Positions 1 through 12,786 of a stretch of 64,000 nucleotides of DNA are shown here, piece by piece. The stretch is taken from NCBI GenBank assembly GCA_030142905.1, contig JASJOG010000114.1:248001-312000 (forward strand), given 5' to 3'. The translations under genes were made by a program, and so were the position numbers. This DNA is from Heliopora coerulea (taxonomy: Eukaryota; Cnidaria; Anthozoa; Scleralcyonacea; Helioporidae). Numbering within the stretch: the stretch's first letter is position 1; every line of letters begins with the position of its first letter. The notes beneath the pieces were generated by a model. That model worked only from the letters and a program-made list of their open reading frames with translations, was not told where the DNA came from and did no database searches.

Positions 1-3000
1 TAGGTTTACTAAACTTTTCAAATACTTCTAAATTGTTCTCCTCTACCTAAACATCATAAAACAAATCGATTTTCGTCGATTCGACGAGTTGCTGTGAAAA
101 TTTCTCAAACTCTTCAAAACCCCTTTAACTCGTCGAAATAAGACGATTAGTGAAACGAACAATGCAACATAAATGGCTTCTGTTAATTGCAATTATCCAA
201 CTTTTACTAAAATTCGGGAATAGCTGTAAAATGATCTTTTCGGGTCAGAGATGAGAATAAAAGCATTAGTTGTTTGATTCGAGAAGTACTTTGAAAAATA
301 TGGCAATGTTTAGAAATTGGACAAATAAGCGTTATTCGCCTAAAACCCAAATGTATTGTTATAACTTGTTGAAGAACAAATACATTTACTAAACTTTTCA
401 AATACTTCTAAATTGTTCTCCTCCACCCAAACATCATAAAGCAAATCGATTTTCTTCAATTCAACAAGTTGCTGTGAAAATTTCTCAAACTAGTCATAAC
501 CGCTTTATCTTGTCGGAATAAGACGATTAGTGAAACGAACAGTGAAACACTTGTGGCTTAAGTTAGTTGCTATTGTCCAATGTTTGCCAAAACTCGGGAA
601 TGGCTGTAAAATTACCTTTTCGGGTCAGAGAAGAGAATAAAACAATTAGTTGTTGATTCGAGCAGTACTTTGAAAAATATGGCAATGTTTAGAATTTGGA
701 CAATTAAACGTTATACGCCTAAAACACAGATGTATGGTTATAACTAGTTGAAGAACAAATAGGTTTACTAAACTTTTCAAATACTTCTAAATTGTTCTCC
801 TCTACCTAAACATCATAAAACAAATCGATTTTCGTCGATTGGACGAGTTGCTGTGAAAATTTCTCAAACTCTTCAAAACCGCTTTAACTCGTCGAAATAA
901 GACGATTAGTGAAACGAACAATGAAACATAAATGGCTTCAGTTAATTCCAATTATCCAACGTTTACTAAAATTCGGGAATGGCTGTAAAATGATCTTTTC
1001 GGGTCAGAGATAAGAATAAAAGCATTAGTTGTTTGATTCGAGAAGTACTTTCAAAAATATGGCAATGTTTAGAAATTAGACAATTAAGCGTTATACGCCT
1101 AAAACCCAGATTTATTGTTATAACTGGTTGAAAAACAAATAGGTTTACTAAACTTTTCAAATACTTCTAAATTGTTCTCCTCCACCCAAACATCATAAAA
1201 CAAATCGATTTTCGTCGATTCGACGAGTTGCTGTGAAAATTTCTCAAACTCGTCAAAACCGTTTATCTCGTCGAAATAAGACGATCAGTGAAACGAACAG
1301 TGAAACACTTGTGGCTTAGTTTAGTTGCAATAGTCCAATGTTTACAAAAATTCGGAAAAGGATTTAAAATGATCTTTTCTAGTCAGAGAAGAGAATAAAA
1401 GCATTAGTTGGTTGATTCAAGCAGTACTTTGAAAAATATGGCAATGTTTAGAAATTGGACAATTAAGCGTTATACGCCTAAAACCCAGATGTATGGTTAT
1501 AACAGACTGAAGAACAAATAGGTTTACTAAACTTTTCGAAAAATTCTAAATTGTTCTCCTTTACCCAAACATCATAAAACAAATCGATTTTCGTCGATTG
1601 GACGATTTGCTGTAAAAATTTCTCAAACTCGTCAAAACCGCTTTATCTCGTCGAAATAAGACGATTAGTGAAACGAACAGTGAAACACATTTGGCTTAAG
1701 ATAGTTGCAATTTTTCAATGTTTGCGAATACTCTGGAATGGCTGTAAAATGAATTTTTCTGGTCAGAGAAAAGAATAAAAGCATTAGTTGATTGATTCGA
1801 GCTGTACTTTGAAAAATATGGCAATGTTTAGAAATTGAACAATTAAGCGTTATACGCCTAAAACCCAGATGTATGGTTATAACTAGTTGAAGAACAAATA
1901 GGTTTACTAAACTTTTCAAATACTTCTAAATTGTTCTCCTCTACCCAAACATCATAAAACAAATCGATTTTCGTCGATTCGACGAGTTGCTGTGAAAATT
2001 TCTCAAACTCTTCAAAACCGCTTTAACTCGTCGAAATAAGACGATTAGTGAAACGAACAATGAAACATAAATGGCTTCTGTTAATTGCAATTATCCAACT
2101 TTTACTAAAATTCGGGAATGGCTGTAAAATGATCTTTTCGGGTCAGAGATGAGAATAAAAGCTTTAGTTGTTTGATTCGAGAAGTAATTTCAAAAATATG
2201 GCAATGTTTAGAAATTGGACAATTAAGCGTTATTCGCCTAAAACCCAAATGTATTGTTATAACTTGTTGAAGAACAAATACATTTACTAAACTTTTCAAA
2301 TACTTCTAAATTGTTCTCCTCCACCCAAACATCATAAAGCAAATCGATTTTCGTCAATTCCACGAGTTGCTGTGAAAATTTCTCAAACTCGTCATAACCG
2401 CTTTATCTTGTCGGAATAAGACGATTAGTGAAACGAACAGTGAAACACTTGTGGCTTAAGTTTGTTGCTATTGTCCAATGTTTGCCAAAACTCGGGAATG
2501 GCTGTAAAATTACCTTTTCGGGTCAGAGAAGAGAATAAAACAATTAGTTGTTGATTCGAGCAGTACTTTGAAAAATATGGCAATGTTTAGAATTTGGACA
2601 ATTAAACGTTATACGCCTAAAACACAGATGTATGGTTATAACTAGTTGAAGAACAAATAGGTTTACTAAACTTTTCAAATACTTCTAAATTGTTCTCCTC
2701 TACCTAAACATCATAAAACAAATCGATTTTCGTCGATTGGACGAGTTGCTGTGAAAATTTCTCAAACTCTTCAAAACAGCTTTAACTCGTCGAAATAAGA
2801 CGATTAGTGAAACGAACAATGAAACATAAATGGTTTCAGTTAATTGCAATTATCCAACGTTTACTAAAATTCTAAATGGCTGTAAAATGATCTTTTCGGG
2901 TCAGAGATGAGAATAAAAGCATTAGTTGTTTGATTCGAGAAGTACTTTGAAAAATATGGCAATGTTTAGAAATTAGACAATTAAGCGTTATACGCCTAAA

Positions 3001-3422
3001 ACCCAGGTGTATTGTTATAACTGGTTGAAAAACAAATAGGTTTACTAAACTTTTCAAATACTTCTAAATTGTTCTCTTCAACCCAAACATCATAAAACAA
3101 ATCGATTTTCGTCGATTCGACGAGTTGCTGTGAAAATTTCTCAAACTCGTCAAACCCGATTTATCTCGTCGAAATAAGACGATGAGTGAAACGAACAGTG
3201 AAACACTTGTGGCTTAGTTTAGTTGCAATAGTCCAATGTTTACAAAAATTCGGAAATGGATTTAAAATGATCTTTTCTAGTCAGAGAAGAGAATAAAAGC
3301 ATTAGTTGGTTGATTCGAGCAGTACTTTGAAAAATATGGCAATGTTTAGAATTTGGACAATTAAACGTTATATGCCTAAAACCCAGATGTATTGTTATAA
3401 CTTGTTGAAGAACAATAGTTGT
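1..3422 (+). repeat. Five-monomer 1,898-bp higher-order repeat, about 1.8 copies
   Basis: Monomers beginning at 4, 384, 763 and 1,143 correspond to those at 1,902, 2,282, 2,661 and 3,040 at a constant offset of 1,897-1,898 bp. The shared markers are CTCTACC(T/C)AAACATC in the first unit, ACATTTACT with CATAACCG and TTGTCGGAATAAG in the second, and CTCTACCTAAAC again in the third. The fifth monomer of the first copy (1,522) has TTCTCCTTTACCC and TTTTCGAAAAATTC, the type that elsewhere follows the internally duplicated monomer (3,803; 6,963; 11,270; 15,188). So the first copy appears to lack the duplicated monomer that the second copy runs into at 3,423. Confidence 0.85.
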
Positions 3423-3439
3423 TATAACTTGTTGAAGAA
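3392..3439 (+). repeat. 27-bp-period internal duplication at a monomer boundary (copy A)
   Basis: A 21-base stretch beginning TTGTTATAACTTGTTG occurs twice, at 3,392-3,412 and 3,419-3,439, separated by CAATAG. The second copy replaces the usual AATAGGTTTACTAAAC... linker, so this boundary lacks the sequence found at every other kind of boundary. The net length change is only about +3 bp. The palindrome GTTATAAC is therefore doubled here. Confidence 0.92.
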
Positions 3440-6199
3440 AATACTTCTAAATTGTTCTCCTCATCCCAAACATCATAAAACAAATCGATTTTCGTCGATT
3501 CGACGAGTTGCTGTGAAAATTTCTCAAACTCGTCAAAACCGCTATATCTCGTCGAAAAAAGACGATTAGTGAAAAGAACAGTGAAACACTTGTGCCTTAA
3601 TTTAGTTGCAATAGTTAAATATTTGCGAAAACTCGGGAATGGCTGTAAAATTATCTTTTCGGTTCAGAGTAGAGAATAAAAGTATTAGTTTGTTGATTCG
3701 AACAGTACTTTTAAAAATATGGCAATGTTTAGAAATTGGACAATTAAGCGTTATACGCCTAAAACCCAGATGTATGGTTATAACAGGCTGAAGAACAAAT
3801 AGGTTTACTAAACTTTTCGAATAATTCTAAATTGTTCTCCTTTACCCAAACATCATAAAACAAATCGATTTTCGTCGATTGGACGAGTTGCTGTAAAAAT
3901 TTCTCAAACTCGTCAAAACCGCTTTATCTCGTCGAAATAAGACGATTAGTGAAACGAACAGTGAAACACATTTGGCTTAAGTTAGTTGCAATTTTTCAAT
4001 GTTTGCGAATACTCTGGAATGGCTGTAAAATGAATTTTTCTGGTCAGAGAAAAGAATAAAAGCATTAGTTGATTGATTCGAGCTGTACTTTGAAAAATAT
4101 GGCAATGTTTAGAAATTGGACAATTAAGCGTTATACACCTAAAACCCAGATGTATGGTTATAACTGGTTGAAGAATAAATACGTTTACTAAACTTTTCAA
4201 ATACTTCTAAATTGTTCTCCTCCACCCAAACATCATAAAACAAATCGATTTTCGTCGATTCGACGAGTTGCTGTGAAAATTTCTCAAACTCTTCAAAACC
4301 GTTTATCTCGTCGAAATAAGACGATTAGTGAAACGAACAGTGAAACACTTGTGGCTTAATTTAGTTGCAATTCTCCAATGTTTACAAAAATTCGGAAATG
4401 GATTTAAAATGATCTTTTCTAGTCGGAGAAGAGAATAAAAGCATCAGTTTTTATATTCGAGCAGTACTTTGAAAAATATGGCAATGTTTAGAATTTGGAC
4501 AATTAAACGTTATATGCCTAAAACCCAGATGTATGTTTATAACTGGTTGAAGATCAAATAGGTTTACTAAACTTTTCAAATACTTCTAAATTGTCCTCCT
4601 CCACCCAAACATCATAAAAAAATTCGATTTTCCTCGATTCGACGAGTTGCTGTGAAAATTTCTCAAACTCGTCATAACCGCCTAATCTTGTCGAAATAAG
4701 ACGATTAGTGAAACGAACAGTGAAACACTTGTGGCTTAAGTTAGTTGCTATTGTCCAATGTTTGCCAAAACTCAGGAATGGCTGTAAAATTACCTTTTCG
4801 GGTCATAGAAGAGAATGAAACCATTAGTTGTTGATTCGAGCAGTACTTTGAAAAATATGGCAATGTTTAGAATTTGGACACTTAAACGTTATTCCACTAA
4901 AACACAGATGTATGGTTATAACTAGTTGAAGAACAAATAGGTTTACTAAACTTTTCAAATACTCCTAAATTGTTCTCCTCCACCCAAACATCATAAAACA
5001 AATCGATTTTCGTCGGTTGGACGAGTTGCTGTGAAAATTTCTCAAAATCTTCAAAACCGCTTAAATCGTCGAAAAAAGACGATTAGTGAAACGAACAGTG
5101 AAACATAAATGGCTTCAGTTAATTGCAATTATCCAACGTTTACTAAAATTCGGGAATGGCTGTAAAATGATCTTTTCGGGTCAGAAAAGAGAATAAAAGC
5201 ACTAGTTGGTTTTTTCGAGCAGTACTTTGAAAAATACGGCAATGTTTAGAAATTGGACAATTAAGCGTTATACGCCTAAAACCCAGATGTATGGTTATAA
5301 CTGGTTCAAGAACAAATAGGTTTACTAAACTTTTCAAATACTTCTAAATTGTTCTCCTCCACCCAAACATCATAAAACAAATCGATTTTCGTCGATTCGA
5401 CGAGTTGCTGTGAAAATTTCTCAAACTCGTCAAAAACGCTTTATCTCGTCGAAATAAGACGATTGGTGAAACGAATAGTGAAACATATTTGGCTTAAGTT
5501 AGTTGCAATTTTCCAATGTTTGCGAAAACTCTGGAATGGCTGTAAAATAAATTTTTCCGGTCAGAGAAGAGAATAAAAGCATTAGTTGGTTATTCGAGCA
5601 GTACTTTTGTACCTTAATTTAGTTGCAATAGTTAAATGTTTGCGAAAACTCGGGAATGGCTGTAAAATTATCTTTTAGGGTCAGAGTAGAGAATAAATCC
5701 ATTAGTTTGTTGATTAGAACAGTACTTTTAAAAATATGGCAATGTTTAGAAATTGGACAATTAAGCGTTATACGCCTAAAACACAGATGTATGGTTATAA
5801 CAGGCTGAAGAACAAATAGGTTTACTAAACTTTTCAAATACTTCTAAATTGTTCTCCTCCACCCAAACATCATAAAACAAATCGATTTTCGTCGATTCGA
5901 CGAGTTGCTGTGAAAATTTCTCAAACTCGTCAAAACCGCTTTATCTCGTCGAAATGAGACGATTGGTGAAACGAACAGTGAAACAAATTTGGCTTAAGTT
6001 AGTTGCAATTTTCCAATGTTTGCCAAAACTCTTGAATGGCTGTAAAATGAATTTTTCTGGTCAGAGAAGAGAATAAAAGCATTAGTTGGTTGATTCGAGC
6101 AGTACTTTGAAAAATATGGCAATGTTTAGAAATTGGACAAATAAGCGTTATTCGCCTAAAACCCAAATGTATTGTTATATCTTGTTGAAGAACAAATAC
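3423..6199 (+). repeat. 3.9-kb HOR, copy A
   Basis: This copy starts with the monomer preceded by the 27-bp-period duplication, followed by units at 3,803, 4,183, 4,562, 4,941, the 500-bp fused unit at 5,320, and 5,820. It matches 10,890-13,666 at an offset of 7,467 bp with only scattered differences. The homology extends left to about 3,150 and right to about 6,290. Marker variants are TTCTCCTTTACCC (3,803), GAATAAATACG (unit ending 4,183), CATAAAAAAATTCG with TTGTCCTCC (4,562) and GTTCAAGAAC (unit ending 5,320). Confidence 0.88.
5320..5819 (+). repeat. 500-bp fused monomer (copy A)
   Basis: The unit runs normally to TTCGAGCAGTACTTTT near 5,606 and then continues directly with GTACCTTAATTTAG, which normally sits about 165 bp into the next monomer. 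Two monomers (760 bp) have thus lost 260 bp. The breakpoint lies at about 5,604-5,612, where both parents have ACTT close to TGTG, suggesting microhomology. The flanking GGTTATTCGAG lacks the GA present in most monomers (GGTTGATTCGAG), and all four fused units share this. Confidence 0.9.
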
Positions 6200-6551
6200 A
6201 TTTACTAAACTTTTCAAATACTTCTAAATTGTTCTCCTCCACCCAAACATCATAAAGCAAATCGATTTTCGTCAATTCCACGAGTTGCTGTGAAAATTTC
6301 TCAAACTCGTCAAACCCGATTTATCTCGTCGAAATAAGACGATGAGTGAAACGAACAGTGAAACACTTGTGGCTTAGTTTAGTTGCAATAGTCCAATGTT
6401 TACAAAAATTCGGAAATGGATTTAAAATGATCTTTTCTAGTCAGAGAAGAGAATAAAAGCATTAGTTGGTTGATTCGAGCAGTACTTTGAAAAATATGGC
6501 AATGTTTAGAATTTGGACAATTAAACGTTATATGCCTAAAACCCAGATGTA

Positions 6552-6599
6552 TTGTTATAACTTGTTGAAGAACAATAGTTGTTATAACTTGTTGAAGAA
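6552..6599 (+). repeat. 27-bp-period internal duplication (copy B)
   Basis: Same doubled TTGTTATAACTTGTTG stretch with the CAATAG spacer as at 3,392, displaced by 3,160 bp. It is followed directly by ATACTTCTAAATTG. Confidence 0.92.
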
Positions 6600-6962
6600 A
6601 ATACTTCTAAATTGTTCTCCTCATCCCAAACATCATAAAACAAATCGATTTTCGTCGATTCGACGAGTTGCTGTGAAAATTTCTCAAACTCGTCAAAACC
6701 GCTTTATCTCGTCGAAAAAAGACGATTAGTGAAACGAACAGTGAAACACTTGTGCCTTAATTTAGTTGCAATAGTTAAATATTTGCGAAAACTCGGGAAT
6801 GGCTGTAAAATTATCTTTTCGGTTCAGAGTAGAGAATAAAAGTATTAGTTTGTTGATTCGAACAGTACTTTTAAAAATATGGCAATGTTTAGAAATTGGA
6901 CAATTAAGCGTTATACGCCTAAAACCCAGATGTATGGTTATAACAGGCTGAAGAACAAATAG

Positions 6963-7462
6963 GTTTACTAAACTTTTCGAATAATTCTAAATTGTTCTCC
7001 TTTACCCGAACATCATAAAACAAATCGATTTTCGTCGATTGGACGAGTTGCTGTATAAATTTCTCAAACTCGTCAAAACCGCTTTATCTTGTCGAAATAA
7101 GACGATTAGTGAAACGAACAGTGAAACACATTTGGCTTAAGTTAGTTGCAATTTTTCAATGTTTGCGAATACTCTGGAATGGCTGTAAAATGAATTTTTC
7201 TGGTCAGAGAAGAGACTAAAAGCATTAATTGGTTATTCGAGCAGTACTTTTGTGCCTTAATTTAGTTGCAATAGTTAAATGTTTGCGAAAACTCGGGAAT
7301 GGCTGTAAAATTACCTTTTCGGGTCAGAGAAGAGAATAAAACCATTAATTGGTTGATTCGAGCACTACTTTGAAAAATATGGCAATGTTTAGAATTTGGA
7401 CAATTAAACGTTTTACGCCTAAAACACAGATGTATGGTTATAACAGGCTGAAGAACAAATAG
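6963..7462 (+). repeat. 500-bp fused monomer (copy B)
   Basis: The breakpoint at about 7,246-7,256 joins GAGCAGTACTTT to TGTGCCTTAATTTAG, as in copy A. Upstream it carries private changes (AGAGACTAAAAG, GCATTAATTGG) and its first half is the TTCTCCTTTACCC type, unlike the other three fused units. The fusion point is therefore shared while the left part has been exchanged. Confidence 0.88.
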
Positions 7463-10400
7463 GTTTACTAAACTTTTCAAATACTTCTAAATTGTTCTCC
7501 TCCACCCAAACATCATAAAACAAATCGATTTTCGTCGATTCGACGAGTTGCTGTGAAAATTTCTCAAACTCGTCAAAACCGCTTTATCTCGTCGAAATAA
7601 GACGATTGGTGAAACGAACAGTGAAACACTTGTGGCTTAATTTAGTTGCAATTTTCCAATGTTTACGAAAACTCGGGAATAGCTTTAAAATAATGATCTT
7701 TTATGGTCAGAGAAGAGAATAAAAGAACTTGTTGGTTTTTTCGAGCACTACTATGAAAAATATGGCAATGTTTAGAAATTGAACAATTAAGCGTTATACG
7801 CCTAAAACCAAGATGTATTGTTATAACTGGTTGAAAAACAAATAGGTTTACTAAAATTTTCAAATACTTCTAAATTGTTCTCCTCCACCCAAACATCATA
7901 AAACAAATCGATTTTCGTCGATTCGACGTGTTGCTGTGAAAATTTCTCAAACTCTTCAAAACCGCTTTATCTCGTCGAAAAAAGACGATCAATGAAACGA
8001 ACAGTGAAACACTTGTAGCTTAAGTTAGTTGCAATTATCCAATGTATCCGAAAACTCGGGAATGGCTGTAAAATGATCTTTTCCGGTCAGAGAAGAGAAT
8101 TAAAGCATTAGTTTGTTGATTCGAACAGTACTTTTAAAAATATGGCAATGTTTAGAAATTGGACAATTAAGAGTTATACGCCTAAAACCCAGATGTATGG
8201 TTATAACTGGTTGAAAAACAAATAGGTTTACTAAACTTTTCAAATACTTCTAAATTGTTCCCCTCAACACAAACATCATAAAACAAATCGATTTTCGTCG
8301 ATTCGACGAGTTGCTGTGAAAATTTCTCAAACTCGTCAAACCCGCTTTATCTCGTCGAAATAAGACGATTAGTGAAACCAACAGTGAAACACTTGTGGCT
8401 TAATTTAGTTGCAATTTTCCAATGTTTACGAAAACTCGTGAATGGCATTAAAATGATCTATTCGGGTCAGAGAAGAGAATAAAAGCTCTAGTTGGTTTTT
8501 TTGAGCAGTACTTTGAAAAATATGGCAATGTTTAGATATTGGACAATTAAGCCTTATACGACTAAAACCCAGATATATGGTTATAACTGGTTGAAAAACA
8601 AATAGGTTTACTAAACTTTTCAAATACTTCTAAATTGTTCTCCTCCACCCAAACATCATAAAACAAATCGATTTTCGTCGATTCGACGAGTTGCTGTGAA
8701 AATTTCTAAAACTCGTCAAAACCGCTTTATCTCGTCTAAAAAAGACGATCAGTGAAACGAACAGTGAAACACTTGTAGCTTAAGTTATTTGCAATTGTCC
8801 AATGTTTCCGAAAACTCGGGAATGGCTGTAAAATGATCTTTTCCGGTCAGAGAAGAGAATTAAAGCATTAGTTTGTTGATTCGAACAGTACTTTTAAAAA
8901 TATGGCAATGTTTAGAAATTGGACAATTAAGAGTTTTACGCCTAAAACCCAGATGTATGCTTATAACTGGTTGAAAAACAAATAGGTTTACTAAACTTTT
9001 CAAATACTTCTAAATTGTTCTCCTCCACCCAAACATCATAAAACAAATCGATTTTCGTCGATTCGACGAGTTGCTGTGAAAATTTCTCAAACTCGTCAAA
9101 ACCGCTTCATCTCGTCCAAATAAGACGATCAGTGAAACGAACAATGAAACATTTGTGGCTTAACTTAGTTCCAATTATCTAATCTTTGTGAAAAATCGGG
9201 AATGGCTTAAAAATGATCTTTTCGGGTCAGAGTATACAATAAATCCATTGGTTGATTGTTTCGAGCAGTACTTTGAAAAATATGGCAATGTTTAGAAATT
9301 GGACAATTAAACGTTATACGCCTAAAACCCAGATGTATGGTTATAACTGGTTGAAGAACAAATACGTTTACTCAACTTTTCAAATACTTCTAAATTGTTC
9401 TCCTCCACCCAAACATCATAAAACAAAATCGATTTTCGTCGATTCGACGAGTTGCTGTGAATATTTCTAAAACTCGTCAAAAATACTTTATCTCGTCGAA
9501 ATAAGACGATTGGTGAAACGAACAGTGAAACATATTTGGCTCAAGTTAGTTGCAATTTTCCAATGTTTGCGAAAACTCTGGAATGGCTGTAAAATGAATT
9601 TTTCTGGTCAGAGAAGAGAATAAAAGCGTTAGTTGGTTGATTCGAGCAGTACTTTGAAAAATTTGGCAATGTTTAGAAATTGGACAATAAAGCTTTATTC
9701 GCCTAAAACCCAGATGTATAGTTATAACTGGTTGAAGAACAAATAGGTTTACTAAACTTTTCAAATACTTCTAAATTATTCTCCTCCACCCAAACATCAT
9801 AAAATAAAATCGATTTTCGTCGATTCGACGAGTTGCTGTGAAAATTCCTCAAACTCGTCAAAACCACTTTATCTTGCCGAAATAAGACGATTAGTGAAAC
9901 GAACAGTGAAACACTTGTGGCTTAAGTTAGTTGCTATTGTCAAATGTTTGCGAATTCTCTGGAATGGCTTTAAAATGAATTTTTCAAATCAGAGAAGAGA
10001 ATAAAAGCATTAGTTGATTGATTTGAGCTGTACTTTGAAAAATATGGCAATGTTTAGAAATTGGACAATAAAGCTTTATTCGCCTAAAACCCAGATGTAT
10101 TGTTATAACTTGTTGAAGAACAAATAGGTTTACTAAACTTTTCAAATTCTTCTAAATTGTTCTCCTCCACCCAAACATCATAAAGCAAATCGATTTTCGT
10201 CGATTCAACGAGTTGCTGTGAAAATTTCTCAAACTCGTCATAACCGCTTTATCTTGTCGAAATAAGACGATTGGTGAAACGAACAGTGAAACATATTTGG
10301 CTTAAGTTAGTTGCAATTTTCCAATGTTTGCGAATTCTCTGGAATGGCTTTAAAATGAATTTTTCTAGTCAGAGAAGAGAATAAAAGCATTAGTTGATTG

Positions 10401-10507
10401 ATTCGAGCTGTACTTTGAAAAATATGGCAATGTTTAGAATTTGGACAATTAAGCGTTATACGTCTAAAACCCAGACGTATGGTTATAACTGGTTGAAGAA
10501 CAAATAG
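7463..10507 (+). repeat. Diverse monomers between HOR copies B and C
   Basis: Units begin at 7,463, 7,846, 8,226, 8,606, 8,986, 9,366, 9,747 and 10,128. The units at 7,846 and 8,606 resemble each other (GAAAAAAGACGATC, CACTTGTAGC), giving a 760-bp dimer pattern. The 7,463 unit is 383 bp because of a three-base insertion near 7,690 (AAATAATGATC). The stretch of about 8,380-9,370 recurs at about 18,877-19,870 (offset 10,497 bp). The unit at 9,747 (CTAAATTATTCTCC, TTGCCG) and the start of 10,128 recur near 21,760-22,300 (offset about 12,013). Confidence 0.78.
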
Positions 10508-10858
10508 GTTTATTAACTTTTCAAATACTTCTAAATTGTTCTCCTCAACACAAACATCATAAAACAAATCGATTTTCGTCGATTCGACGAGTTGCTGTGA
10601 AAATTTCTCAAACTCGTCAAACCCGATTTATCTCGTCGAAATAAGACGATCAGTGAAACGAACAGTGAAACACTTGTGGCTTAGTTTAGTTGCAATAGTC
10701 CAATGTTTACAAAAATTCGGAAATGGATTTAAAATGATCTTTTCTAGTCAGAGAAGAGAATAAAAGCATTAGTTGGTTGATTCGAGCAGTACTTTGAAAA
10801 ATATGGCAATGTTTAGAATTTGGACAATTAAACGTTATATGCCTAAAACCCAGATGTA

Positions 10859-10906
10859 TTGTTATAACTTGTTGAAGAACAATAGTTGTTATAACTTGTT
10901 GAAGAA
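10859..10906 (+). repeat. 27-bp-period internal duplication (copy C)
   Basis: Identical arrangement to 3,392-3,439, displaced by 7,467 bp. Confidence 0.92.
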
Positions 10907-12786
10907 AATACTTCTAAATTGTTCTCCTCATCCCAAACATCATAAAACAAATCGATTTTCGTCGATTCGACGAGTTGCTGTGAAAATTTCTCAAACTCGT
11001 CAAAACCGCTTTATCTCGTCGAAAAAAGACGATTAGTGAAACGAACAGTGAAACACTTGTGCCTTAATTTAGTTGCAATAGTTAAATATTTGCGAAAACT
11101 CGGGAATGGCTGTAAAATTATCTTTTCGGTTCAGAGTAGAGAATAAAAGTATTAGTTTGTTGATTCGAACAGTACTTTTAAAAATATGGCAATGTTTAGA
11201 AATTGGACAATTAAGCGTTATACGCCTAAAACCCAGATGTATGGTTATAACAGGCTGAAGAACAAATAGGTTTACTAAACTTTTCGAATAATTCTAAATT
11301 GTTCTCCTTTACCCAAACATCATAAAACAAATCGATTTTCGTCGATTGGACGAGTTGCTGTAAAAATTTCTCAAACTCGTCAAAACCGCTTTATCTCGTC
11401 GAAATAAGACGATTAGTGAAACGAACAGTGAAACACATTTGGCTTAAGTTAGTTGCAATTTTTCAATGTTTGCAAATACTCTGGAATGGCTGTAAAATGA
11501 ATTTTTCTGGTCAGAGAAAAGAATAAAAGCATTAGTTGATTGATTCGAGCTGTACTTTGAAAAATATGGCAATATTTAGAAATTGGACAATTAAGCGTTA
11601 TACACCTAAAACCCAGATGTATGGTTATAACTGGTTGAAGAATAAATACGTTTACTAAACTTTTCAAATACTTCTAAATTGTTCTCCTCCACCCAAACAT
11701 CATAAAACAAATAGATTTTCGTCGATTCGACAAGTTGCTGTGAAAATTTCTCAAACTCTTCAAAACCGTTTATCTCGTCGAAATAAGACGATTAGTGAAA
11801 CGAACAGTGAAACACTTGTGGCTTAATTTAGTTGCAATTCTCCAATGTTTACAAAAATTCGGAAATGGATTTAAAATGATCTTTTCTAGTCGGAGAAGAG
11901 AATAAAAGCATTAGTTTTTATATTCGAGCAGTACTTTGAAAAATATGGCAATGTTTAGAATTTGGACAATTAAACGTTATATGCCTAAAACCCAGATGTA
12001 TGTTTATAACTGGTTGAAGATCAAATAGGTTTACTAAACTTTTCAAATACTTCTAAATTGTCCTCCTCCACCCAAACATCATAAAAAAATTCGATTTTCC
12101 TCGATTCGACGAGTTGCTGTGAAAATTTCTCAAACTCGTCATAACCGCCTAATCTTGTCGAAATAAGACGATTAGTGAAACGAACAGTGAAACACTTGTG
12201 GCTTAAGTTAGTTGCTATTGTCCAATGTTTGCCAAAACTCAGGAATGGCTGTAAAATTACCTTTTCGGGTCATAGAAGAGAATGAAACCATTAGTTGTTG
12301 ATTCGAGCAGTACTTTGAAAAATATGGCAATGTTTAGAATTTGGACACTTAAACGTTATTCCACTAAAACACAGATGTATGGTTATAACTAGTTGAAGAA
12401 CAAATAGGTTTACTAAACTTTTCAAATACTCCTAAATTGTTCTCCTCCACCCAAACATCATAAAACAAATCGATTTTCGTCGGTTGGACGAGTTGCTGTG
12501 AAAATTTCTCAAAATCTTCAAAACCGCTTAAATCGTCGAAAAAAGACGATTAGTGAAACGAACAGTGAAACATAAATGGCTTCAGTTAATTGCAATTATC
12601 CAACGTTTACTAAAATACGGGAATGGCTGTAAAATGATCTTTTCGGGTCAGAAAAGAGAATAAAAGCACTAGTTGGTTTTTTCGAGCAGTACTTTGAAAA
12701 ATACGGCAATGTTTAGAAATTGGACAATTAAGCGTTATACGCCTAAAACCCAGATGTATGGTTATAACTGGTTCAAGAACAAATAG

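Larger units (their letters stand above)
6200..7462 (+). repeat. Collapsed copy B of the 3.9-kb HOR
   Basis: Only three units remain. The monomer at 6,200 is a hybrid: its left part is the ACATTTACT type with TCAATTCCACGAG, and its right part (from about 6,305, CAAACCCGATTTATC, GATGAGTG) is the 3,040 type, so two monomers are missing relative to 2,282-3,422. The next boundary carries the internal duplication (about 6,583). The unit at 6,963 starts as the TTTACCC type and ends as a 500-bp fused unit, so the intervening monomers seen in copy A (4,183-5,320) are also missing. This is a deletion derivative of the unit seen intact in copies A, C and D. Confidence 0.82.

Noticed and set aside
3392..3439. 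Target-site duplication or solo element from a mobile insertion at the duplicated boundary
   Set aside because: The duplicated 21-mer flanks only CAATAG, and the sequence is wholly satellite-derived, so there is no inserted element.
3306..3569. Plus-strand open frames of 60-87 codons (at 3,306, 6,466, 10,773, 14,691, 23,161, 36,072 and others)
   Set aside because: They also start at TTG, cross monomer boundaries, appear only where a particular variant removes a stop, and show no recognisable domain, signal peptide or start context.
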